Made by a program: the position numbers and the translations under genes. 64,000 nt of DNA. It comes from UBA7332 sp051657165 (lineage in GTDB: Bacteria; Bacteroidota; Bacteroidia; Bacteroidales; UBA7332). A model generated the notes under the pieces. The model was not told the DNA's origin, searched no databases, and worked only from the letters and a program-made list of their open reading frames with translations. This document shows, piece by piece, positions 8,626-16,741 of this stretch (its first letter is position 1; each line of letters starts with the position of its first letter). The stretch spans positions 1 to 64,000 of the forward strand of contig JBOFKD010000297.1 of the NCBI GenBank assembly GCA_051657165.1, written 5' to 3'.

Positions 8626-9402
8626 ATGGGTAAAGTAATTGCACTAGCTAATCAAAAAGGAGGAGTTGGGAAAACCACGACTACCATTAACCTGGCAGCA
8701 TCACTGGCTGCTTTAGGAAAAAAAGTTTTGGTATTGGATGCAGATCCTCAGGCAAACGCATCTTCGGGATTGGGCATCGATGTCCGTAATGCCGATTTCT
8801 CTATCTATGATTGCCTGGTAAACGGGACATCAGTCAAAGAGGCTGCGATCCATACTAATTTTGAAAACCTGGATATTATCTGCTCCCGCATCGACCTGGT
8901 TGGTGCCGAGCTTGAATTGTTGAATCTGGAAAACAGAGAGCGCATTCTGGAAAAACTGTTGAATGATGTGCGTAATGATTATGATTATGTTCTGATTGAC
9001 TGCTCTCCATCATTAGGGTTAATCACCGTTAACTCACTAACAGCCGCTGACTCTGTTATTATACCTGTTCAGGCAGAATATTTTGCACTGGAAGGTATCA
9101 GTAAACTCTTGAATACAATCAAAATCATTAAGTCTAAATTAAATCCGGGATTAGATATCGAAGGATTTCTTCTGACGATGTACGACAATCGCCTTCGTTT
9201 GGCAAATCAGATCTACGAGGAACTAAAACAGCACTTTGGAACGATGGTTTTCAACGCTGTTATTCATCGCAATATACGCCTGAGTGAAGCTCCGAGTCAC
9301 GGACTTCCGGTTATGTATTACGATGCAGAATCCAAAGGAGCTAAAAACCATCTCCTTCTGGCCGAAGAAATCATAGATAAGCACAAGCGAACTAAGAAAT
9401 AG
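8626..9402 (+). CDS. parA: Chromosome-partitioning ATPase ParA/Soj
   Basis: 258-residue Walker-type ATPase that, with ParB-parS, drives origin segregation on the nucleoid. The deviant Walker A is QKGGVGKTTTTINLAA at the N-terminus and Walker B is DYVLIDCSPSLGL near residue 120. Length is typical of chromosomal ParA/Soj. I start at the ATG at 8626 (MGKVIALANQKGG); the frame reaches back ten codons to a TTG, but family members begin at MGK. The parB gene follows after 11 bp. Confidence 0.97.
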   Translation: MGKVIALANQKGGVGKTTTTINLAASLAALGKKVLVLDADPQANASSGLGIDVRNADFSIYDCLVNGTSVKEAAIHTNFENLDIICSRIDLVGAELELLNLENRERILEKLLNDVRNDYDYVLIDCSPSLGLITVNSLTAADSVIIPVQAEYFALEGISKLLNTIKIIKSKLNPGLDIEGFLLTMYDNRLRLANQIYEELKQHFGTMVFNAVIHRNIRLSEAPSHGLPVMYYDAESKGAKNHLLLAEEIIDKHKRTKK

Positions 9403-9413
9403 AGAGAATTATT

Positions 9414-10307
9414 ATGGCACTACCAAAGAAAAGCGTATTGGGAAGAGGGCTTGATGCATTAATCACCCTTGACGAAGTGAAGATCAGCGGATCTTCATCG
9501 ATAAATGAGATTGAACTATCTAAAATTCATCCAAACCCGGATCAACCCCGGCGTGCTATTGAGGAATCTGCCTTAGAAGAGCTGGCACAATCAATTCGTT
9601 CACTGGGCGTTATTCAGCCAATTACCCTTCGCGAGTTATCGGAAGATAATTATCAGATCATCGCCGGAGAACGACGCTATCGCGCTTCGCTGAAAGCTGG
9701 TCTGAAAGCGGTTCCTGCTTACGTAAGAAAAGTAAGTGATACTGAACTGCTTGAAATGGCATTAATCGAGAATATCCAGCGCGAAGATCTCAACTCTATA
9801 GAAATAGCTCTTGCCTATCAGAACCTGATCGACCAGTACAGCCTCACTCAGGAAAAACTAAGCGAACGTGTCGGAAAGAATCGTTCTACCATCACGAATT
9901 ATCTTCGTCTGCTCAAACTTCCTGCAGGCATACAGATGGGTATCAAAGATAAAAAAATAGATATGGGTCATGCCCGCGCTTTAATATCCATCGAGGATCC
10001 GAGCATTCAGCTTATGGTTTTTGAGGAGATCATAAAGCAGGGATTATCTGTCCGGAAAGTCGAAGAGATCGTACGCTCTTTAAACAACGGCGAGGAAGTA
10101 GCAGAAGTTGTTAAAAAGAAAGAGAAGAAAAGCGCTATGCCTGAAGAATTCTCTCTTCTTAAAAACCATCTGACTAATTTTTTCAGCTCTAAAGTTCAAC
10201 TTTCTATCAACGATAAAGGCAAAGGTAAGATATCTATCCCTTTTGAATCTGAAGAAGATCTGGAACGCCTGATAGCTCTGCTGGATGCTCAAAAAACGAA
10301 GATCTAA
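9414..10307 (+). CDS. parB: Chromosome-partitioning protein ParB/Spo0J
   Basis: 297-residue parS-binding CTPase clamp. Visible parts: the N-terminal VLGRGLDALI lead, the ParB/sulfiredoxin-like nucleotide fold with PDQPRRAIEE and the GERRYRA box (about 84-92), the central helix-turn-helix region (LSERVGKNRSTITNYLRLLKLP, about 147-170) and a C-terminal dimerisation segment. Forms an operon with parA and probably acts on sites near the replication origin. Confidence 0.97.
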   Translation: MALPKKSVLGRGLDALITLDEVKISGSSSINEIELSKIHPNPDQPRRAIEESALEELAQSIRSLGVIQPITLRELSEDNYQIIAGERRYRASLKAGLKAVPAYVRKVSDTELLEMALIENIQREDLNSIEIALAYQNLIDQYSLTQEKLSERVGKNRSTITNYLRLLKLPAGIQMGIKDKKIDMGHARALISIEDPSIQLMVFEEIIKQGLSVRKVEEIVRSLNNGEEVAEVVKKKEKKSAMPEEFSLLKNHLTNFFSSKVQLSINDKGKGKISIPFESEEDLERLIALLDAQKTKI

Positions 10308-10362
10308 TTATATATAAGGATGTTAATTATTGAGATCCTTAGCTGTTATAGCTAAATCGTAC

Positions 10363-10370
10363 TATTTTTG
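10363..10370 (+). promoter_or_regulatory. -7 box TATTTTTG before the DUF5683 gene
   Basis: Exact match to TAnnTTTG, 31 bp before the ATG at 10401; no good -33 element. It suggests the DUF5683-mltD pair has its own promoter rather than relying only on parAB. Confidence 0.45.
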
Positions 10371-10400
10371 TGCATTCGTTTTTAACGAAAACACATATTT

Positions 10401-11111
10401 ATGAGATTTATATCTAAAATACTGATATCATCATTATCCTTTTGGTTTGCCTCCTTATCTCTGCTTGCTCAATCAGACAAACAGAGAGAAGGAGTCATTG
10501 CCATGGATTCTATTGTGCAAATCACAGAACCCCGGACATTATCCTCCGATACGATCAATCTGAATGAAAAGAAAATCATTTCGGAGAAAAAGCATAAGGA
10601 AGATATTAAGACGATTAAGCCCTTTGCGCCTGATCCGACCCGTGCTGTCTGGTATGCTGCCCTATTCCCCGGATTAGGACAGATTTACAATCGTAAATAC
10701 TGGAAACTTCCGATTGTTTACGGTGGATTTGCCGGTACATTTTATGCCTACAACTGGAACTCTCAGTTTCTGAAAGATTACTCTCAGGCATACCTCGATA
10801 TTATGGACAATGATCCGAACACAAAAAGCTATGAAGATATCATTCCTTCATCTATGCTTAATTCGTACAATCAGGATCAGATTAAGAATATTTTAAAGAG
10901 ACAGAAAGATATGTTCCGCCGGAATCGTGATTTAAGTATTATCTCGATGCTGGGCGTTTATCTGCTGTCTGTACTTGATGCATATGTGGATGCGCAACTT
11001 TTTGACTTCGACATCAATCCGGACATTAGTATGCGCGTCGAACCTACAATAATTATGCCTGAGAAGTCCGCTCCTCAGGGCGTAGGAGTCTCCTGGTCGT
11101 TACGTTTTTAA
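10401..11111 (+). CDS. DUF5683 envelope protein
   Basis: 236 residues with a signal sequence (MRFISKILISSLSFWFASLSLLAQ), then a hydrophilic stretch and the family core RAVWYAALFPGLGQIYNRKYWKLPIVYGGFAGTFYAYNWNSQF, followed by RNRDLSIISMLGVYLLSVLDAYVDAQLFDFDINPD. This matches the Bacteroidetes DUF5683 family, commonly found after parB. Its biochemical role is unknown; the GLGQIYN core with two hydrophobic segments points to a membrane-associated envelope protein. The mltD gene follows after 59 bp on the same strand. Confidence 0.85.
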   Translation: MRFISKILISSLSFWFASLSLLAQSDKQREGVIAMDSIVQITEPRTLSSDTINLNEKKIISEKKHKEDIKTIKPFAPDPTRAVWYAALFPGLGQIYNRKYWKLPIVYGGFAGTFYAYNWNSQFLKDYSQAYLDIMDNDPNTKSYEDIIPSSMLNSYNQDQIKNILKRQKDMFRRNRDLSIISMLGVYLLSVLDAYVDAQLFDFDINPDISMRVEPTIIMPEKSAPQGVGVSWSLRF

Positions 11112-11170
11112 AAACTGACCGGGACAAACTCCTGTCAGTTATTGGATTTAACTAAACTAAAACATTTATT

Positions 11171-12682
11171 ATGAGGTATAAAATAGCAATATTACTGTTT
11201 ATATCTATTTTTTCCGGCTCATTGAGAAGTGAGGCAGTTACTACATCTATTTATTCGCCGCAGCAGACTTTGAGTGATTCTCTGTCTAAAGATGAATCTC
11301 CGGCTGCGATAGACAAAGTTCTTTCAAACAGTCTGGACAGCGTTATATCCAACTGGATGTACGCCGGCAAAATCAAATACGATTCTTCCTGTGTTTCCCG
11401 CAGATCTTATTGTCCGCCATTATCAGACTCTACCTATATAGAGAGACTTGGCAGGATAACTACTCTGATAGAATTACCCTATAATGATGTAATCAAAAAA
11501 TACATCGAATATTATACAGGTCCCCGCAGACGGTTTGTCGAACAGGTACTTGGTCTTTCCCAGTATTACTTCCCGATGATTGAACAGGTATTTGATGCCA
11601 ACAACATTCCACTGGAGCTAAAATATCTGGCGGTTGTCGAATCGGCATTGAATCCACGGGCTTACTCCAGACAAGGAGCTTCCGGCTTATGGCAATTTAT
11701 GCTCCCGACCGGCAAATCTTATGGACTGGAGATATCTACGCTTGTGGATGAAAGACGAAACCCCTATCAGTCCACACTGGCCGCAGCTAAATATCTGAAG
11801 TCATTATACAATATTTACAATGACTGGACTCTGGCAATGGCTGCCTACAACTGTGGTCCGGGAAATGTAAACAAAGCGATTAAACGCACATCGGGACAAA
11901 AAGATTATTGGGCTATTTATTATAATCTGCCTAAAGGAACCCGCGAATATCTGCCCCTGTTCATTGCAATCAATTATATTATGAATTATCATTCCGAACA
12001 TGAGATCTGCCCCTCTGTTTGTCCGATTGCGCTGGATATGGATACTGTAAAAATAAACAAAACAGTTCACTTCAGCCAGATATCAAAGGCTACAGGTATA
12101 TCTATCGATGAACTTCGGGCTTTCAATCCTCAGTTCAAACGCGACATTATTCCCGGAGCACATCGTACGCATACGCTCCGCCTGCCTATGGCTGCAATGA
12201 TGGCTTATGTGGAAAAAGAAGATTCTATTCTGAAAATAAACACCAGCAGGGATCTGAGACAAACTGTAGAAATCGGATCAAAAACACAGACCGTACATCA
12301 CAGTATTCCTCAGGGCGAATACAGAAATCATACAATCAGTCAGGGGGAGACTCTGGGAGGCATAGCTGCTAAATACAAAGTATCTGTGACAGACTTAAAA
12401 TCCTGGAACAATCTTGCAAATAACAACATCAGAGCCGGACGTAATCTGAAAATATACGGGAAAGGTGGTCCTCAGGCTTCCGCTCCGATCGTTTCAGAAA
12501 CAAAAGCTACTGATAACGGTCCTGTTCTGACATTCAAAGAATATAAAGTTAAGTCGGGTGATTCTTTCTGGATCATTGCCCGCGAACATAAAACCAGTAT
12601 CCAAAAAATTCTGGACATTAATAATATGAATTCTTCCAGTAAGCTACAACCGGGACAGGTTATCCGGGTGCCACTGGGATAA
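11171..12682 (+). CDS. mltD: MltD-type membrane-bound lytic transglycosylase with LysM
   Basis: 503 residues. A signal peptide precedes a GH23/SLT domain at about 105-250 (VESALNPRAYSRQGASGLWQF, catalytic Glu in VES near 157, and AAYNCGPGNVNKAI), which cleaves peptidoglycan to 1,6-anhydro-muropeptides in the periplasm. C-terminal LysM domains at about 388-432 and 456-502, plus a weaker LysM-like segment near 290-340, bind glycan strands. The gene order parA-parB-DUF5683-mltD is common in Bacteroidales, where a relA/spoT gene often follows. Here none follows. Confidence 0.93.
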   Translation: MRYKIAILLFISIFSGSLRSEAVTTSIYSPQQTLSDSLSKDESPAAIDKVLSNSLDSVISNWMYAGKIKYDSSCVSRRSYCPPLSDSTYIERLGRITTLIELPYNDVIKKYIEYYTGPRRRFVEQVLGLSQYYFPMIEQVFDANNIPLELKYLAVVESALNPRAYSRQGASGLWQFMLPTGKSYGLEISTLVDERRNPYQSTLAAAKYLKSLYNIYNDWTLAMAAYNCGPGNVNKAIKRTSGQKDYWAIYYNLPKGTREYLPLFIAINYIMNYHSEHEICPSVCPIALDMDTVKINKTVHFSQISKATGISIDELRAFNPQFKRDIIPGAHRTHTLRLPMAAMMAYVEKEDSILKINTSRDLRQTVEIGSKTQTVHHSIPQGEYRNHTISQGETLGGIAAKYKVSVTDLKSWNNLANNNIRAGRNLKIYGKGGPQASAPIVSETKATDNGPVLTFKEYKVKSGDSFWIIAREHKTSIQKILDINNMNSSSKLQPGQVIRVPLG

Positions 12683-12781
12683 ACATACACTTAAAAATTA
12701 GCCTGAAAGCCTAAAAAGCACTAAAAACATGCTATAAAGCACATTTTTTAGCTTGTTTATTTGGAAGTTTGTTTGAGAACC

Positions 12782-12803
12782 CCGATATTTGTATCGGTTT
12801 TTT
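12782..12803 (+). terminator. Intrinsic terminator 1 after mltD
   Basis: CCGATA (12782-12787), TTTG loop, TATCGG (12792-12797), then T6. Good plus-strand terminator 100 bp after the mltD stop. Confidence 0.75.
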
Positions 12804-12842
12804 CATAGTATTAGATTTTAAGGTTAATAAAAGATTGAGGTG

Positions 12843-12872
12843 GGTTGTCGTGATGACAACCTTTTCTTTTTT
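12843..12872 (+). terminator. Intrinsic terminator 2
   Basis: GGTTGTC (12843-12849), GTGAT loop, GACAACC (12855-12861), then TTTTCTTTTTT. It lies only 40 bp after terminator 1, so it is either a back-up or the end of a separate very short transcript. Confidence 0.75.
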
Positions 12873-13082
12873 ATATACCTTCCATTTTTACTCATTTCCA
12901 CAGATCTTTCTTACTAAATTCAACAACATTCCTGCAAGGAACAACGAATCGTATCCCGATTTCACCTATCCTGTTCCATAAAGACATCACCCATTATTTT
13001 TACTTGCAGAATAAAAAGCGAAGGAATCCATTATTATCTCAATAATTTTTTATTTTTGCTACCGTACAAATTAATTCTTTAA

Positions 13083-14090
13083 GTGAAACAAAAAATAATA
13101 AGCACTCTCAAGGTTCTTATATCTTTGGGACTGGGCATTTATATTTTCTGGCTCGTATATCGTAAAGCTGATATCGGCCAAATGAAAGAGATTTTGAGTG
13201 AGGGAGTTTCATACTGGCTTTTATTTCTATCTGCCGTTGTCGGTTTATTCAGTCATATTGCCCGAGCAAAAAGATGGCAAATGCTTATACAACCATTGGG
13301 AATAAGGCCATCGGTTAAAGAATTGACATATGCTATTTTTGTAAATTACGGTGTTAATATAATTCTGCCGAGAGTCGGCGAATTTACCCGTTGCGGAATG
13401 GTTGCAAAGAAATACAATCTGAAATTTACCGAAGTAATCGGGACGCTGGTTTCTGAAAGATTTACAGATGTGATGACTGTACTTGGAATTGTATTCATCG
13501 CATTCCTCATGCAAATAAAAACATTTGTACATTTCTTTGATGAAAACGGTACCGTATTCGATAAGATAGACGGCATACTGACTTCTCCCTGGTTTTACAT
13601 TATCATTCTTATGCTGGTTGTGTTTACATACGCCTTCTTTAAGAACTTTAGTCAGTTTACTTTAGTCAGTAAGACTAAACAGATAATTCGGAACCTCTGG
13701 AAAGGTGCGATGTCAATACGAAAAATGGAATCACCGGGCGGATATCTCTTTTACTCCTTCCTGATCTGGTTTTTGTATTTCATTCAACTCTACTTAATGG
13801 TCAAAGCCTTTGAGTTCACATCCGGCATATCACTCCTGGTTTGTTTTATAGCTTTTGCTATGACAGGGATCGCCGGAGCTGTTCCCGTACAGGGCGGTAT
13901 AGGAGCCTGGCATTTTGCCGTTATTACAACATTTGTTTATTACGGTGTAGGCAGAACAGAAGCTTCAGCATTTGCTTTTGCCGCTCACCTGCTGACAACA
14001 TTTCTTAATGCATTCTGGGGTGCCTTCGGCTTCCTGGCTGCAACAAACAGACTGACATTTTTAATGGGTAGAAATACCTCTAAAACATAA
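13083..14090 (+). CDS. UPF0104/LPG-synthase-TM-like integral membrane protein
   Basis: 335 residues with about 8 predicted membrane helices and no soluble domain. It has the layout of the UPF0104/AglD-like family related to the membrane flippase part of lysylphosphatidylglycerol synthase: EGVSYWLLFLSAVVGLFSHIARAKRW near the N-terminus, NYGVNIILPRVGEFTRC at about 90 and VPVQGGIGAWHFAV at about 262. The function is probably lipid or glycolipid handling; substrate unknown. It starts at GTG (13083), 25 bp after a TAnnTTTG box. pepD follows after 6 bp. A second member of the family is at 56663-57559. Confidence 0.8.
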   Translation: MKQKIISTLKVLISLGLGIYIFWLVYRKADIGQMKEILSEGVSYWLLFLSAVVGLFSHIARAKRWQMLIQPLGIRPSVKELTYAIFVNYGVNIILPRVGEFTRCGMVAKKYNLKFTEVIGTLVSERFTDVMTVLGIVFIAFLMQIKTFVHFFDENGTVFDKIDGILTSPWFYIIILMLVVFTYAFFKNFSQFTLVSKTKQIIRNLWKGAMSIRKMESPGGYLFYSFLIWFLYFIQLYLMVKAFEFTSGISLLVCFIAFAMTGIAGAVPVQGGIGAWHFAVITTFVYYGVGRTEASAFAFAAHLLTTFLNAFWGAFGFLAATNRLTFLMGRNTSKT

Positions 14091-14096
14091 TAAGCT

Positions 14097-15548
14097 ATGG
14101 AAATTTCAAACTTACAACCACGCGCATTGTGGGAAAACTTTAGTGCAATCTGTAAGATTCCTCATCCATCAGGACTTTCAGAGCCAATCCGAAATTTTTT
14201 GGTTGACTTCGGAAAATCACTTTCTCTTGAAACGTTAACTGACGAGGTTGGTAATGTATTGATCCGTAAGCCGGCTACTCCGGGTATGGAGAACGCGCCA
14301 ATTGTTGTACTTCAGGCTCACATGGACATGGTACCTCAGAAAAACAGCCATGTTAATCATAATTTCGAAACTGATCCGATCCAGGCTTATGTTGACGGAG
14401 AATGGGTAAAAGCTAAAGATACAACTCTGGGTGCTGACAACGGAATCGGTATGGCTGCTATTATGGCTGTTCTTCAGTCCAAAGAGATCAAACACGGACC
14501 TATCGAGGCTCTGATCACTGTTGACGAAGAAACAGGAATGCACGGAGCTTTCGGTCTGAAAGAAGGATTTGTGAAAGGTAAAATCCTGATGAATACAGAT
14601 TCTGAAGACTGGGGTGAATTATTCGTAGGTTGCGCAGGTGGTGTAGACGTTACAGCATCTATCCAATATAAAGAAGAGACTGAGATGCCTGAAGGTGATA
14701 TCGCTCTTAAAATCAGCGTTACCGGTCTGAAAGGCGGACATTCAGGATGCGACATCCATCTTGGACGTGCTAATGCAAATAAATTACTTTTCCGCTTCCT
14801 GAAACCGGCAGTAGCTGAATACGAAGCTCGTCTTTCATGGGTAAAAGGCGGAAGTTTACGTAATGCTATTCCACGCGAAGCATTTGCTATCGTAACAATT
14901 CCTGCTGAAGCAAAAGAAGAATTCATGGAAATGGCTGACGAATTTGCTGCTGACATCCGCGAAGACTACAGAGGTGTTGAGACTTCAATCCAGTTTACGG
15001 TTGAAGAAACTGAAATGCCAAAAACATTGATTCCGGAAGAAATTCAGGATAATATCATCAATGCAATTGTAGCTGTACAGAATGGTGCTGCGCGCTTCCT
15101 GACTGATATGCCTGACGTTGTAGAAACATCTTCAAATATGGCTATTATCTCAGCGGAGAACGGAACTTTCAGTGTAAAATTCCTGGTTCGCGGATCAAAC
15201 GATAATCTGAAAATGGATCTTGCTTCAAGCATTGAAAGCACATTCGCTTTAGCCGGTGCTAAAGTTGAATTCTCAGGAGCATATCCGGGATGGAATCCAA
15301 ACATGGATTCTAAAATTCTTCAGGTAATGAAAGATGCTTACAAGAAAATGTATGGTGTTGAACCGAAAGTGAATGTGATCCATGCTGGTCTGGAATGCGG
15401 TATCATCGGTGCGGCTTGTCCGGGCATGGATATGATCTCTTATGGTCCGACTGTACGTTTCCCTCACTCTCCGGACGAAAAAGTAAACATCGCTGATGTT
15501 GCTCATTTCTGGGATTATACAGTAGCTGTTCTTGAAAACATGAAATAA
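14097..15548 (+). CDS. pepD: Aminoacyl-histidine dipeptidase (peptidase D, M20C)
   Basis: 483-residue di-zinc metallopeptidase that hydrolyses Xaa-His and other dipeptides in the cytoplasm. M20 landmarks are in order: VLQAHMDMV (zinc His and Asp, about 76-84), TTLGADNGIGMAA (bridging Asp), TVDEETGMHGA (catalytic and zinc Glu pair, about 143) and a C-terminal zinc His in RFPHSPDE. The dimerisation insert (about 215-400) is present and the length is normal. It begins 6 bp after the membrane-protein gene. Confidence 0.96.
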   Translation: MEISNLQPRALWENFSAICKIPHPSGLSEPIRNFLVDFGKSLSLETLTDEVGNVLIRKPATPGMENAPIVVLQAHMDMVPQKNSHVNHNFETDPIQAYVDGEWVKAKDTTLGADNGIGMAAIMAVLQSKEIKHGPIEALITVDEETGMHGAFGLKEGFVKGKILMNTDSEDWGELFVGCAGGVDVTASIQYKEETEMPEGDIALKISVTGLKGGHSGCDIHLGRANANKLLFRFLKPAVAEYEARLSWVKGGSLRNAIPREAFAIVTIPAEAKEEFMEMADEFAADIREDYRGVETSIQFTVEETEMPKTLIPEEIQDNIINAIVAVQNGAARFLTDMPDVVETSSNMAIISAENGTFSVKFLVRGSNDNLKMDLASSIESTFALAGAKVEFSGAYPGWNPNMDSKILQVMKDAYKKMYGVEPKVNVIHAGLECGIIGAACPGMDMISYGPTVRFPHSPDEKVNIADVAHFWDYTVAVLENMK

Positions 15549-15576
15549 GAGTCTAAGACTCTCATTCTGAATACGA

Positions 15577-15608
15577 TTTGGATATACAGAAAATAATCAG
15601 TATCTTTG
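15577..15608 (+). promoter_or_regulatory. Strong Bacteroidetes promoter before yjdM
   Basis: TTTG (15577-15580), exactly 20 bp, then TATCTTTG (15601-15608): a complete match to the -33/-7 consensus. Transcription should begin near 15615, only about 10 bp before the terminator-like hairpin at 15625. Confidence 0.8.
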
Positions 15609-15624
15609 TCGCAGAAATAACGAA

Positions 15625-15663
15625 AGCCTCGCTTGGGATAATCTCCCTTGCGAGACTTTTTTT
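15625..15663 (+). terminator. Hairpin with T7 between pepD and yjdM (terminator or attenuator)
   Basis: CTCGC..GGGA (from 15629) pairs with TCCC..GCGAG (to 15655) with symmetrical internal mismatches, followed by T7 (15657-15663). It can terminate pepD transcripts. It also sits directly downstream of the predicted yjdM start point, so it could attenuate yjdM or release an RNA of about 50 nt. Confidence 0.7.
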
Positions 15664-15720
15664 ATGATCTTACCTGAGATAAATATACTTTTCAATTCTA
15701 TTATAAAACTTAAAGAAGAC

Positions 15721-16053
15721 ATGAATACTATTTCAAACTGTCCGAAATGCGATATGGACAATACTTACTTCGACGGAGTTATGAATATTTGTCCGGATTG
15801 TGGTTACGAATGGACAGGAAGTGATGAAGATGCAGCTGAAGAGAATACAGTGGCTAAAGACAGCAATGGTGCTATCCTTGAGGACGGTGATGCTGTAACT
15901 GTCATTAAAGATCTTAAAGTGAAAGGTTCATCTATGGTTATCAAGCGTGGTACAAAAGTAAAAAGTATCCGTTTAACAGAAAACCCGGAAGAAGTTGATT
16001 GTAAAATCGACGGAAGCAGCATCGTTCTGAAAACTTGCTTCCTTAAAAAATAA
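15721..16053 (+). CDS. yjdM: YjdM (PhnA) family protein
   Basis: 110-residue protein with an N-terminal zinc ribbon (CPKCDMDNTYFDGVMNICPDCGYEW, two CxxC pairs) and the family core KDSNGAILEDGDAVTVIKDLKVKGSSMVIKRGTKVKSIRL. It closely follows E. coli YjdM, formerly PhnA, whose physiological role is unclear despite the old phosphonate name. The frame is open upstream to an ATG at 15664, but homologues begin at the MNT of 15721, giving a leader of about 105 nt. The gene is terminated at 16062-16112. Confidence 0.95.
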   Translation: MNTISNCPKCDMDNTYFDGVMNICPDCGYEWTGSDEDAAEENTVAKDSNGAILEDGDAVTVIKDLKVKGSSMVIKRGTKVKSIRLTENPEEVDCKIDGSSIVLKTCFLKK

Positions 16054-16061
16054 ATAACAGA

Positions 16062-16112
16062 AAAGATATCCTGATGATTCTGAACCGAAGAATCCATTCA
16101 GGATATCTTTTT
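16062..16112 (+). terminator. Terminator after yjdM
   Basis: AAAGATATCCTGA (16062-16074) pairs with TCAGGATATCTTT (16098-16110), with an inner GATTC/GAATC helix, followed by T5 or more. Strong intrinsic terminator. Confidence 0.9.
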
Positions 16113-16222
16113 TTTATTTATACACAGTTAATTCATTGAACTGCCTGTATTCCTGAATCGTTATGGAATATACTATATCATGTAAGTATTCAGTAATTAA
16201 ACAACCATCATACCTTATTGCT

Positions 16223-16618
16223 ATGAATAAAATCCTAACCCGTCTATCCGGATTTCTTTTCATTCTTATTGCATTCTTTTCATCATTTCAACTATGGGGA
16301 CAAACCCAAAATCAGATTAAGTCTGTAAATAATGATGAGTTTCTGAAGCTAATGAAGAATAAAGATGTTGTTATCATTGATGTCCGCACCCCTAAAGAAT
16401 TCAACGAAGGGCATATACCCAATGCCATTAATATTGATTACAGAAGCGATGCCTTCATGGATCGCATAAAAAAATTAAACAAGGATAAAATTCTTGCTAT
16501 ATATTGCAGAAGCGGGAGCCGAAGTAAATCAGCAGCAAAAAAACTTATCGAGGCAGGATTTGATGTTTATGAATTAAACAAAGGAATCATGAACTGGACA
16601 GGTGATATCAGTAACTAA
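16223..16618 (+). CDS. Periplasmic rhodanese-like sulfurtransferase
   Basis: 131 residues: a signal peptide (MNKILTRLSGFLFILIAFFSSFQLWGQ) and one rhodanese domain with the active-site loop YCRSGSRS, whose Cys would carry the persulfide. DVRTPKEFNEGHIPNAINIDY is the conserved CH2A region. Single-domain exported rhodaneses are common in Bacteroidetes; the substrate is unknown. I start at the ATG at 16223 because it gives a clean signal peptide; an in-frame ATG 20 codons upstream would not. Confidence 0.9.
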   Translation: MNKILTRLSGFLFILIAFFSSFQLWGQTQNQIKSVNNDEFLKLMKNKDVVIIDVRTPKEFNEGHIPNAINIDYRSDAFMDRIKKLNKDKILAIYCRSGSRSKSAAKKLIEAGFDVYELNKGIMNWTGDISN

Positions 16619-16678
16619 AAGCACCTGCTTAAATTTATTATTTCTGAAACTTATTTTCCTTACAAATGTTATTATCAT

Positions 16679-16716
16679 GAGGTTATCCCGACTTTTCAAA
16701 GAGCCGGGATAACCTC
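16679..16716. promoter_or_regulatory. 12-bp perfect inverted repeat before the antiporter gene
   Basis: GAGGTTATCCCG (16679-16690) and CGGGATAACCTC (16705-16716) are separated by 14 nt and lie 26 bp before the antiporter ATG. There is no T-run, so it is less likely a simple terminator and could be an operator or leader hairpin. Confidence 0.5.
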
Positions 16717-16741
16717 CATCAAATAATTACGTTCGGTAATA

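Larger units (their letters stand above)
12683..13082. other. Gene-free stretch with two plus-strand terminator-like hairpins
   Basis: It holds an A/T-rich stretch with several AGC/GCT-centred short repeats (12700-12754) and two terminator-like hairpins. A -7 box TATTTTTG (13051-13058) lies 25 bp before the GTG start at 13083. A 70-codon frame inside (12769-12981) spans both terminators and looks like chance. Confidence 0.5.

Noticed and set aside
12769..12981. 70-codon plus-strand frame after mltD
   Set aside because: It runs through two intrinsic terminators, has no family resemblance and no promoter.
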